DNA from: Streptomyces termitum
GTDB taxonomy: Bacteria > Actinomycetota > Actinomycetes > Streptomycetales > Streptomycetaceae
DNA: 64,000 nucleotides
NCBI RefSeq assembly: GCF_014650175.1
Contig: NZ_BMUL01000007.1
Coordinates: 1-64,000, forward strand
Direction: 5' to 3'
In this document: positions 35,906 through 42,816 of the stretch, piece by piece
Layout of the letters: every line of letters starts with the position of its first letter
How positions within the stretch are numbered: the first letter of the stretch is position 1
Position numbers and translations under genes: made by a program
Notes under the pieces: model-generated
Told to the model about the DNA's origin: nothing
Database searches by the model: none
What the model saw: only the letters and a program-made list of their open reading frames with translations

Positions 35906-36622
35906 GTGACGCCCACCGACCCGCCCGGCCCGGACCACCCCGACCCCGCCCCGCCCGGCTCCGTACCGCCCACCTCGGTTCCGCCCGGCTCCACCCCGGC
36001 CAGCTCCACCCCGGCCGCCTCCGCGCCGCCCGCCTCGGTTCCGCCCGGCTCCACCCCGCCCACCTTCGTCCCGCCCGGCGACGGAACGGTTCTCCACGCC
36101 GCAGCCGCCCCCGGCGCGACCGCCCCGGCCCCCGCCGTCCAGGTGTCCGCCCCGGCCGCCGAGGCCCCCGCGCCCTCCCTCCCCGCCCGCGCCCGGCGCG
36201 GTTTCCGGCGCTGGCGCCGGACCCGGCCGTTCTGGGCCGCCCTCTGGATCGCCCTCGGCGGCTTCGTGATCTTCTTCCTGCCGATGGCCCCGCTCGGCAA
36301 GATCCTCCAGGTCGGCGTCGGCGGCATCGCCGGCATGGCGGGCGGCGTCGTCATCATGGCGATGGCGCTGCTCGTCCTCGCGCTGCCCGGCCAGCGCCAC
36401 ACCGCCGGCACCATCGCCGTCATCGCCGGCGTGGCGTCGTTCCCGCTCTCCAACCTCGGCGGCCTGTTCGTCGGCATGACCCTGTCGATCCTCGGCGGCG
36501 CCATGGCCTTCGGCTGGCTGCCCGAGAAGCCCACCGGCCGCCGCGGCCCCTTCCGCCGGACCCGGACCACCACCGAGGGGGCGCCCGCGTCCCCCGCACC
36601 CCTGGGGAGCGGATCAGCGTGA
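35906..36622 (+). CDS. DUF6114 membrane protein 1
   Basis: 238 residues. The N-terminal 90 are a disordered Pro/Ser/Thr region with repeats such as SVPPGSTP. Four closely packed transmembrane helices follow (FWAALWIALGGFVIFFLPMA, GGVVIMAMALLVLALPG, AGTIAVIAGVASFPLSNLGG, FVGMTLSILGGAMAFGW), the DUF6114 core. It is GTG-initiated, 165 bases after the first DUF6230 gene, and its stop overlaps the next GTG. DUF6114 is consistently paired with DUF6230, so it is probably the membrane partner or anchor of the exported protein. Confidence 0.78.
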   Translation: MTPTDPPGPDHPDPAPPGSVPPTSVPPGSTPASSTPAASAPPASVPPGSTPPTFVPPGDGTVLHAAAAPGATAPAPAVQVSAPAAEAPAPSLPARARRGFRRWRRTRPFWAALWIALGGFVIFFLPMAPLGKILQVGVGGIAGMAGGVVIMAMALLVLALPGQRHTAGTIAVIAGVASFPLSNLGGLFVGMTLSILGGAMAFGWLPEKPTGRRGPFRRTRTTTEGAPASPAPLGSGSA

Positions 36623-37404
36623 ACGCCTTCCTGACGGCCTCCCGCACGGCCCGCGGCCGCCTCGCCCTGCTCGGCGCGCACGGCGCCCGCGCCGCCGCCG
36701 ACTGGAACGCCCGGATGCTCGCCGAGGCCGCCGAACCCGTCCGGCGCGGCACCCGCTGGGGCCGCGGCGCCCTCGCCCTCGTCCCCTCCTGCCTCGCCGT
36801 CGGCGCGCTCGGCGCCGCCCTCGCGCAGGGCGCCCTCGCCGCCAACTTCAGCGTCACCGGGCAGCCCTTCACCCTCACCTCCAACGGCGTCTCCGGCACC
36901 GGCTTCGGCGCCATCGTCAACACCCCCGCCGTGGGCCGCCCGGACGGCACCACGGCCACCGACACGGCGATGGCCCGCGTCGGCTTCGCCAGCGCGGGGC
37001 TCGCCGGACTGTGCGGGATCGTCCACCAGTCGATCGCGGGCGTGCCGTACTCGCTGCTGCTCACCGGCGGCCAGCAGGTGACCGCGGCCCCGCCCGCCGA
37101 CTTCACCACCGACATAGACGCCTCGAACCTCTACATCCAGGCCACCGAACTCCAGGCGTACGGCCCCACCACCCTCCAGAACGCGGTGCTCGGCCAGTCC
37201 GCCGACCAGGTCACCGTCGCCGGGAAGCCGCTCACCGGGGCGCTGCCCGGCGGCTTCGGCCTCGGCTCGGCGGGCGGCGAGGGCGGCAGCTCCATCAAGC
37301 TGCACGGCCTCCACGCCACCGCCTACGACGCCGAGATGGCCGGCGCGCTGGTGCTGCCCGACCTGAAGCTGCGGGTCGTCGCGGGAACGGCCACCACGTG
37401 CTGA
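36619..37404 (+). CDS. DUF6230 exported protein 2
   Basis: 261 residues. The cytoplasmic N terminus is longer than in protein 1 (about 52 residues), followed by a hydrophobic segment ending LAQGALAA and the external region NFSVTGQPFTLTS, strongly similar to protein 1. Cysteines are limited to C54 in or near the membrane, C135 (LAGLCGIVHQ) and the terminal C261, the same core/terminal pair as protein 1. It starts at GTG 36619, sharing GTGA with the upstream stop; its 3' end overlaps the next gene by 7 bases. Confidence 0.77.
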   Translation: MNAFLTASRTARGRLALLGAHGARAAADWNARMLAEAAEPVRRGTRWGRGALALVPSCLAVGALGAALAQGALAANFSVTGQPFTLTSNGVSGTGFGAIVNTPAVGRPDGTTATDTAMARVGFASAGLAGLCGIVHQSIAGVPYSLLLTGGQQVTAAPPADFTTDIDASNLYIQATELQAYGPTTLQNAVLGQSADQVTVAGKPLTGALPGGFGLGSAGGEGGSSIKLHGLHATAYDAEMAGALVLPDLKLRVVAGTATTC

Positions 37405-37799
37405 GCCGGGCGCGGGCCGCGCGGCTCTGGTTCCGGGCCTTCCGCCGCACCCGCCCGTTCTGGGGCGGGGCGTGGCTGGTGGCCGGCGGCTGGACGGTCC
37501 TCAAGTTCTCCCTCAGCTCGGTGCGGTTGATCGTCAGCACCGGCTTCGGCGGCATCGCCGGATACCTGGTCGGCGGCGGGATGATCCTGTGCGGGCTCAT
37601 CCCGATCGCCGCCCCCCGACAGCGCTACACCTTCGGCCTCATCGGCTGCGTCCTCGCCGTGGTCTCCCTGGTCGTCTCCAACCTCGGCGGCTTCCTCCTC
37701 GGCATGGCGCTCGGCGTCCTCGGCGGCTCGATGACGGTCGGCTGGGGCGTCCGCCGCCCCGCCCGCCGCCCGTCCGCACCCGAGGCGGTGCGCGGATGA
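37398..37799 (+). CDS. DUF6114 membrane protein 2
   Basis: 133 residues, lacking the Pro-rich N terminus of protein 1. It starts RARAARLWFRAFRRTRPFWGG, matching RARRGFRRWRRTRPFWAA in protein 1, then four transmembrane helices with the shared SNLGGFLLGMALGVLGGSM motif. The GTG start overlaps the end of the upstream DUF6230 gene by 7 bases, and the TGA stop overlaps the next ATG (ATGA), so it is fully coupled. It appears to be the partner of DUF6230 protein 2. Confidence 0.78.
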   Translation: MLSRARAARLWFRAFRRTRPFWGGAWLVAGGWTVLKFSLSSVRLIVSTGFGGIAGYLVGGGMILCGLIPIAAPRQRYTFGLIGCVLAVVSLVVSNLGGFLLGMALGVLGGSMTVGWGVRRPARRPSAPEAVRG

Positions 37800-38470
37800 C
37801 GGCCCCCGCCCGGCCCGGCGCCTTCCGAGAGGGGACAGGCGTACGGAACGGGACCGGGGTACGGGGGCGGCGCAAGGCCCTCGCGGTGGCGGGCGCGCTG
37901 CTCCTCGCCGTCGTCACCGCCCTGCTCGCCGGGCAGCCCAGCAGCGCCGCGAACCGGACGGCCGCCGCCGTCGAACCGCTCGGCGTCCCCTTCCTCCCCA
38001 GCCCCTACCCGCTGCGGGTGACGATCGACAGCATGGTCGCCGTCTCCCTCACCGTCGACAAGGGCGTCACGATCCGGCTCTCCGACGGCACCACCCGGGT
38101 CACCAACAAGTACACCTTCACCAAGCTCCAGATCCGCTCCCACATGAACGTCACGCAGCGGGCCGACGGCCACACCCTCACCATCGACGTGCCGAACGAG
38201 GGCTCGCTGGGCGGCTACGACAGCGCGGGCCGGCCCGAGACCACCACCATGTGGGGGAACATCACCAACGTCTGCGTCCGGGTCCTCCTCAAGATCTGCG
38301 GCGTGCAGGGCCTGCTCGACTTCTTCGGCTCCCTCATCCCGCTGACGGCGGGGGCCGAGGACTTCGCCGGGGACATCTACGCCATCCGCACGGTCGACGA
38401 CCACGCGGCCCTCGACTCCACCGACAACCCCGTCCACCTCCCCGGAACGATCACGGTGACCACGCCATGA
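37796..38470 (+). CDS. Exported protein of unknown family in the DUF6230 operon
   Basis: 224 residues with a Sec-like signal (ALAVAGALLLAVVTALLAGQPSSAA, about 30-53). The mature part contains LRVTIDSMVAVSLTVDKGVTIRL and ITNVCVRVLLKICGVQGLLD with two close cysteines. I do not recognise the family. It sits between the second DUF6114 and third DUF6230 genes, coupled by ATGA overlaps on both sides, so it is a true component of the operon rather than a passenger. Beta-strand-rich composition suggests a secreted or surface protein. Confidence 0.7.
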   Translation: MTAPARPGAFREGTGVRNGTGVRGRRKALAVAGALLLAVVTALLAGQPSSAANRTAAAVEPLGVPFLPSPYPLRVTIDSMVAVSLTVDKGVTIRLSDGTTRVTNKYTFTKLQIRSHMNVTQRADGHTLTIDVPNEGSLGGYDSAGRPETTTMWGNITNVCVRVLLKICGVQGLLDFFGSLIPLTAGAEDFAGDIYAIRTVDDHAALDSTDNPVHLPGTITVTTP

Positions 38471-39279
38471 ACCCCCCGGACACCCCCCGCCGGGACCCGC
38501 GCCCGAGCCCCCGCCCGGACTCCGGCCGGGACCCGAACCCGAGCCCAGGCCCGGACTCCTGCCCGGACTCCCGCCCCAGCCCCCGTCCGGACTTCCCTCC
38601 CGAAGGCCGTACGCACTGGCGCCGGAGCCTCGCCGTCGCCGTCCCCGCCCTCCTCGCGGCCGGGGGGATCGGCTCGGCGATGGCCACCGGCGCCCTCGCC
38701 GTCGGCCTCCAGGTCCAGGACCAGCCGGTCGACTTCACCACCAGCAGCCTGTACGGGACGCAGTACGCCGCCGCCGTCGTCGACCAGCCGACGGTCCGCC
38801 CCGACGGCACCGCCGGCAGCGTGCGGGTGCTGCGGATGGGCTTCGCCGACGGCGTCCTCAACGGCCTGTGCCTCAGCCGCCGCCAGCAGATCGCGGGAGC
38901 CACGTACACGCTGCTCCTCACCCTCGGCGACGACAACCCCGGCTCCTGGGAGATCCGCACCCGCAACACCGTCCTCGACCTGAGGAACGCCACCGGCGTC
39001 CTCGACATGGACGGCGTCGTCGACCTCAACGTCAACGGCGCCGACGTCCGCACCGTCAAGGACGCGGGCGGCGCCTTCGTGCCCAACCCGCTGGGCGCGC
39101 CGCAGCACCGCTTCGGCATCCAGGCCCGCTACGCCAAGTTCGACCGGATCACCGGCACCGCGCAGGACTTCCAGATCCCCGGACTGCTCACCACGCCCCG
39201 GCTCAAGCTCTCGGTCAAGCCGGGCTCCGTGCCCTGCCCGCCCCCCGCCGCCCCGACCGGCACCCCCGGCACACCGTGA
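38467..39279 (+). CDS. DUF6230 exported protein 3
   Basis: 270 residues. A cytoplasmic, charged Pro/Asp/Arg-rich repeat tail (1-48) precedes the membrane segment ending MATGALAVG and an external domain beginning LQVQDQPVDFTTSS, aligning with the PFTL strand of the other two. The cysteine pair is again one in the core (LNGLCLSRRQQ) and one close to the end (SVPCPPP), with one extra cysteine in the cytoplasmic tail. Last gene of the operon. The differing N-terminal tails of the three DUF6230 proteins suggest distinct cytoplasmic partners. Confidence 0.76.
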   Translation: MNPPDTPRRDPRPSPRPDSGRDPNPSPGPDSCPDSRPSPRPDFPPEGRTHWRRSLAVAVPALLAAGGIGSAMATGALAVGLQVQDQPVDFTTSSLYGTQYAAAVVDQPTVRPDGTAGSVRVLRMGFADGVLNGLCLSRRQQIAGATYTLLLTLGDDNPGSWEIRTRNTVLDLRNATGVLDMDGVVDLNVNGADVRTVKDAGGAFVPNPLGAPQHRFGIQARYAKFDRITGTAQDFQIPGLLTTPRLKLSVKPGSVPCPPPAAPTGTPGTP

Positions 39280-39310
39280 GATCCGGTACGCCCTCCGGCC
39301 GGGGCCCGGT

Positions 39311-39493
39311 TCAGCCCAGCAGGCCGAGCAGCCAGCCGAGGGCCGATCCCAGGAAGTCGAAGGCCCAGTTCATCAGGACCACCAGCAGGGCGCAGAAGCC
39401 GAGGAGGAGCACCGTCCCCCAGCCGCAGCCGTGCCCGCCGGTGTCCACCGCGTCGTCGTCGCGTCCGCCCCACTCGAAGTCGAACAGGTTCAT
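39311..39493 (-). CDS. Small single-pass membrane protein
   Basis: 60 residues: an acidic N terminus (MNLFDFEWGGRDDDAVD), a Gly/Cys segment and a long hydrophobic helix to the C terminus (TVLLLGFCALLVVLMNWAF, LGWLLGLLG). No family is recognised. A purine-rich AGGGGGGCGC precedes the ATG. It is convergent with the DUF6230 operon. Confidence 0.6.
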   Translation of the reverse strand: MNLFDFEWGGRDDDAVDTGGHGCGWGTVLLLGFCALLVVLMNWAFDFLGSALGWLLGLLG

Positions 39494-39558
39494 GCGCCCC
39501 CCTGGTTCCCGGGCGAAGCCCCCCGGCTCCGGCCCCACCCTCCCGGACTCCGCGCGGG

Positions 39559-39603
39559 ACCGGACGGTTCCCGTCCCGGGGCGCGGGGCGGGAACCGTCC
39601 GGT
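39559..39603 (-). terminator. Terminator of the PRC/DUF2382 gene
   Basis: A perfect 15-base inverted repeat (ACCGGACGGTTCCCG at 39559-39573 with its complement at 39589-39603), 18 bases downstream of the leftward gene that ends at 39622. Confidence 0.8.
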
Positions 39604-39621
39604 GCGGGCGCGGCGGGGGAG

Positions 39622-40554
39622 TCAGGCGTTCCGCGCCTCGCCGCCGGTGTCGTCGCCCTCGATCTCGATGCGCTCCTTGCGGACCCGGCCGGTGACGGTC
39701 TCCTCCTCGGTCACCTCGTCCGTCGTCAGCCGCACCCGCTCGACGGGCACCGCCTCCGTCTCGACGACGGGGCGCTCCTCATGGAGGACCACCTCGTGCT
39801 CGGCCTCGGTGATCTCGGGCCCGGACAGGGCCTCGTCGCGGTTGACGTCCGTGATCGGCTCGCGCTCCACGCGCACCTCCTCGTGCCGCACCGGCACGGT
39901 CTGCTGCACCTCCTCGGTGACGACGTACTTGCGCAGCCGGACGTGGCCGCTCTCGACCCGCTCGGTGCCGACGCGCATCCGCTCCTCGGACCGCGTCATC
40001 GCGCCCTCGGCGCCATGGGTTCCGGCGTCGGTACGGGCCTCCCGGCCCGCGGTGTCCCGACCCACGGCCCCCGCCGCCCCTGCGGCACCCATGGCCCCTG
40101 CCGCTCCCGCTGCTCCTGTGGTCCCCGCCGCCCCCGTGGTCCCCGTGGCGTCCGTGCCCGCGGCACCGGTTCCGCCCGCGCCGCCGTGGGCCCAGCCGCC
40201 CTCACCCGGTGCGTTGGCCTTCTGCCAGGCGTCGTCCCACGCGATGCCGTAGTACTCGTAGAGGCGCTGTTCCTCCCGCGCGTCGAGGTGGCCGCCGCCG
40301 TCGACGTCCACGTGCGGGGCGTCCTTCACGCGGTCCTTGGGATAGGGGACCTCCAGATGGTCCCCGACCACGGAGGCGTCCCGGATCGGGACGAAGGACT
40401 CGTGGGTGCCGAAGAGACCGGTCCTGACGGTCACCCACTCGGGCTGCCCGGTGGCGTCGTCGACGAAGACGTGCCGGGCGTCGCCGATCTTCTTCCCCTC
40501 GGCGTCGTGGACGGGATGGTCCAGCACAGTCGGGATCTGCTCCTGCGTGATCAT
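39622..40554 (-). CDS. PRC-barrel and DUF2382 (YsnF/AvaK) domain protein
   Basis: 310 residues in three parts: a PRC barrel (about 5-85; VFVDDATGQPEWVTVRTGLF), a 65-residue linker of Gly-Ala-Ala/Gly-Thr-Thr triplets resembling collagen-like repeats, and a C-terminal DUF2382 domain rich in Glu/Val/Arg strands (LRKYVVTEEVQQTVPVRHEEV). DUF2382 proteins of Bacillus and cyanobacteria are general-stress proteins of unknown activity. The PRC half is paralogous to 10812-11183. The gene stands alone, with a strong terminator. Confidence 0.86.
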   Translation of the reverse strand: MITQEQIPTVLDHPVHDAEGKKIGDARHVFVDDATGQPEWVTVRTGLFGTHESFVPIRDASVVGDHLEVPYPKDRVKDAPHVDVDGGGHLDAREEQRLYEYYGIAWDDAWQKANAPGEGGWAHGGAGGTGAAGTDATGTTGAAGTTGAAGAAGAMGAAGAAGAVGRDTAGREARTDAGTHGAEGAMTRSEERMRVGTERVESGHVRLRKYVVTEEVQQTVPVRHEEVRVEREPITDVNRDEALSGPEITEAEHEVVLHEERPVVETEAVPVERVRLTTDEVTEEETVTGRVRKERIEIEGDDTGGEARNA

Positions 40555-40692
40555 GTCGGCCTCCTGGTGTCGGTCCGTTCACCCGGCGAGTAACCGGCCG
40601 ACCGATGGGGAAACGTCGCGGACACCACCGGAACACTTGATCGTCGACCGGTTGACCGTTGAACGGAAGGCGGAGCGGGCGAGGGGGAGGGG

Positions 40693-41103
40693 TCAGTCGA
40701 GGAGCGCGGTCGCCTCGACCTCCACCAGGACGTCCGGCTCGAAGAGGTGGGCGACGCCGATGAGGGAGGCCGGGGGCATCGGCGCGGGCAGGCCGACCTC
40801 CTCGGCGACGGACTCCACCCCGGCCATGAACGCGCCGATCAGCTCGGGGCGCCAGTCCGTCACGTAGAACGTCAGCCGGAGCACGTCCGCGAACGAGGCC
40901 CCCGCGCCGGCCAGCCCGGTGGCGGTGTTGCGCAGGGCCTGGGCGACCTGCCCGGACAGGTCGCCGGGCGCCACCGGCGTCCCGTCGGCCAGGCGGGCGA
41001 TCTGTCCGCTGACGTGGACCTGCCGGGTGCCGGTGCCGACGGAGACGTGGTGGTACGGGACGGGCCGCAGCATGTCCCGGGGAGTGAAGTGCCGGACGGT
41101 CAT
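40693..41103 (-). CDS. RidA family (YjgF/YER057c/UK114) protein
   Basis: 136 residues spanning a complete RidA-type domain (VHVSGQIARLADG, VAQALRNTATGLAGAGASF, VLRLTFYVTDW). Canonical RidA enzymes hydrolyse reactive enamines and imines and use a conserved arginine near the C terminus (R105 in E. coli); the equivalent segment here, PPASLIGVAHLFEPDVLVEVEA, has no arginine, so this is one of the other RidA subfamilies. It is divergent from an HxlR regulator and is its probable target. Confidence 0.83.
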   Translation of the reverse strand: MTVRHFTPRDMLRPVPYHHVSVGTGTRQVHVSGQIARLADGTPVAPGDLSGQVAQALRNTATGLAGAGASFADVLRLTFYVTDWRPELIGAFMAGVESVAEEVGLPAPMPPASLIGVAHLFEPDVLVEVEATALLD

Positions 41104-41160
41104 GGTGGTTTCTCCTGCTTCGCGGACGGGCGGAGGAGTCCCGTTTGACGCCCCGCTCCG

Positions 41161-41175
41161 GTATCCGGAAGATAC
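41161..41175. promoter_or_regulatory. GTATC-N5-GATAC, candidate HxlR operator
   Basis: A perfect 5-base inverted repeat 41 bases upstream of the HxlR start and 58 from the RidA start. HxlR-type regulators bind GTATC-like half-sites, so this is probably the shared operator. Confidence 0.55.
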
Positions 41176-41215
41176 TTAGTGTCCTGAAGGCACTTCAACG
41201 AGACCAGGTTTCGCC

Positions 41216-41599
41216 ATGGATACCGCCGGGCCGCGCGTCGGCGCCCCGCACCGCGAGCTCCTCGACCAGGTGCTGGACAAGTGGTCGCTCGCCGTCCTCG
41301 ACCGGCTCTGCGAACGGCCCTGCCGTTTCAACGAGTTGCGCCGGGCGATCCCCGCCGTCACGCAGAAGTCCCTGACGGCGACCCTGCGCCGGCTGGAGCG
41401 CAACGGCGTGGTCGAGCGCGAGGTGACCGCTACCCGGCCGGTGGCGGTCACCTACCGGATCACCCCCCTCGGCAAGACCCTCCGCCACCCGGTGGACGTC
41501 CTGCTCGCCTGGGCCGACGCGCACCTGCCCGCCATCGAGAACGCCCGCCACGCCTTCGACGCGCGGTCCGACGAGGAGAGCGGCCCTCCTTCCCGCTGA
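41216..41599 (+). CDS. HxlR-family transcriptional regulator
   Basis: 127 residues, nearly all HxlR winged helix (ELLDQVLDKWSLAVLDRLCE, RFNELRRAIPAVTQKSLTAT, LRRLERNGVVEREVTAT). Two cysteines (residues 31 and 36, LCERPC) lie near the start of the HTH and could be redox or aldehyde sensors as in other HxlR proteins. It is divergent from RidA with a GTATC-N5-GATAC site between them. Confidence 0.85.
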   Translation: MDTAGPRVGAPHRELLDQVLDKWSLAVLDRLCERPCRFNELRRAIPAVTQKSLTATLRRLERNGVVEREVTATRPVAVTYRITPLGKTLRHPVDVLLAWADAHLPAIENARHAFDARSDEESGPPSR

Positions 41600-41933
41600 G
41601 ACCTCGCCCCCTTCCCCTGGGGGCTTCGGCGTCCTCGGCGTCGCGGGCGAAGGCCCGCCGCCACCGCGAACGCACCCGCTGACCCGTCCGGCGGCCGCCA
41701 GAGGAACCGCACAATTCGCTTCTTGCGCGACAAGAGCCCGAACACGCATCAAGCATGCATACATGTTGAATATTCCGAGAATTTGAAGAATCCGAAATGA
41801 ATCGACTGCCAGATCATTGCAAGTCGTACGGAAGGTGAATCCCCTTATTCAGGGAGTCTGATCATCACGGTTGACCGTGATCATGCTCGGATGTAGCTTG
41901 ACGTGTCCTTTACCAACCGAGCTGGATACGGGG
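41600..41933. other. AT-richer intergenic border before the toxin unit
   Basis: About 330 bases without a gene. From about 41700 the sequence becomes clearly AT-richer (for example ATACATGTTGAATATTCC) than the flanking chromosome. It ends with the promoter and palindrome of the lipoprotein gene. This is probably the left border of an acquired segment. Confidence 0.6.
41864..41899 (+). promoter_or_regulatory. Promoter with overlapping palindrome for the lipoprotein gene
   Basis: TTGACC (41871-41876), a 17-base spacer and TAGCTT (41894-41899) make a housekeeping-type promoter about 35 bases before the lipoprotein ATG. The -35 box lies within the palindrome ATCACGGT-TG-ACCGTGAT (41864-41881), where a bound repressor would block polymerase. 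Confidence 0.65.
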
Positions 41934-42557
41934 ATGCGCAGAAAACTCTTCTTCAGGCTCGTTTCCTTCGTCTTGGTCGGCGGTTCGACGGCCGCGTGCG
42001 CCTCCTCTTCGGGCGGAGGTGATTGGCGGGACGACCTTGCGGCGGCTCCGGCGGTCGCCACCGTCGGCGGCTCGGACAGCGCATGTCGGCTTCCCGCCGC
42101 ATTCGACATCGCCGAATCCTGGGTTCCTGAAGCGATAGGTGGGTACGGCGGGGGCACCCCGCCCGTTCAGGGGGGTGTCTCCCTGGTCTGCGAAATCGAT
42201 GCCAAGCCTGCCGGGTACGCGGGATTCCTGCGCGTGTGGGCCGGCCGGGACGCGAAGCTCGGCTCCCGTGGGATCCTCGACGGCTACATGGCGCAAGAGG
42301 CGGGCGCGGAGAAGCCCGCCTACCGCGAAACGAAGGCGGGCTCGTTCCCTGCCACCGAGGTCACCTACCTCAAGCCCGGTGCCGCCCAGGGAGAGGTGAA
42401 GCGGGAGCGCGCCCTGGCCGTGAAGCTTCCGCGGGGCTCCGTCATTCTCCATCTGGGCGGTCTCGACACCGGGGAGCACGAGAAGATGCTTCCCGCTTAC
42501 GTTCTCGCCAAGAACACGATGCGGGAATCTTCCCTTCCCGCTCGACCTGCTCCGTAA
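41934..42557 (+). CDS. Lipoprotein upstream of the giant secreted protein
   Basis: 207 residues with a lipoprotein signal (MRRKLFFRLVSFVLVGG, lipobox TAAC, C22) and an external domain carrying two cysteines (SACRLPAAF and SLVCEIDA) and the segment ETKAGSFPATEVTYLKPGA. It resembles surface lipoproteins of Streptomyces but I cannot name the family. ATG 41934 fits the promoter at 41871-41899, while upstream starts would lie within it. It precedes the 1327-residue secreted protein by 259 bases on the same strand, and may be its anchor or a self-protection factor. Confidence 0.72.
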   Translation: MRRKLFFRLVSFVLVGGSTAACASSSGGGDWRDDLAAAPAVATVGGSDSACRLPAAFDIAESWVPEAIGGYGGGTPPVQGGVSLVCEIDAKPAGYAGFLRVWAGRDAKLGSRGILDGYMAQEAGAEKPAYRETKAGSFPATEVTYLKPGAAQGEVKRERALAVKLPRGSVILHLGGLDTGEHEKMLPAYVLAKNTMRESSLPARPAP

Positions 42558-42816
42558 TCGGGCAAGTTCGAACAATTCGGCTTTCTTGTCCGTGCGTCGC
42601 TCCCCCGTCGCCGGATTTAATCAGCGGAGATCCGGGCCGTCCTGCCGTCCAGATTCATCGGTGCGCCAAGGTTCTCTCCCTGTCTTCGCCCCCTGTTCTT
42701 CCGGGATACCTCCGCCCGGCACCTCGTGCTGCCCTGAGGAGAAGGTGTCGGAGCGATCTCGGAGAAACCGGCGTCTCTCCTGACGCCGGTCACCCTTCAG
42801 GAAGGTTCTGTCCGGC

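Noticed and set aside
36001..36070. SVPPGSTP-type repeats in DUF6114 protein 1 as a CRISPR-like array
   Set aside because: The repeats are short, degenerate, in frame and protein-coding, with no spacers.
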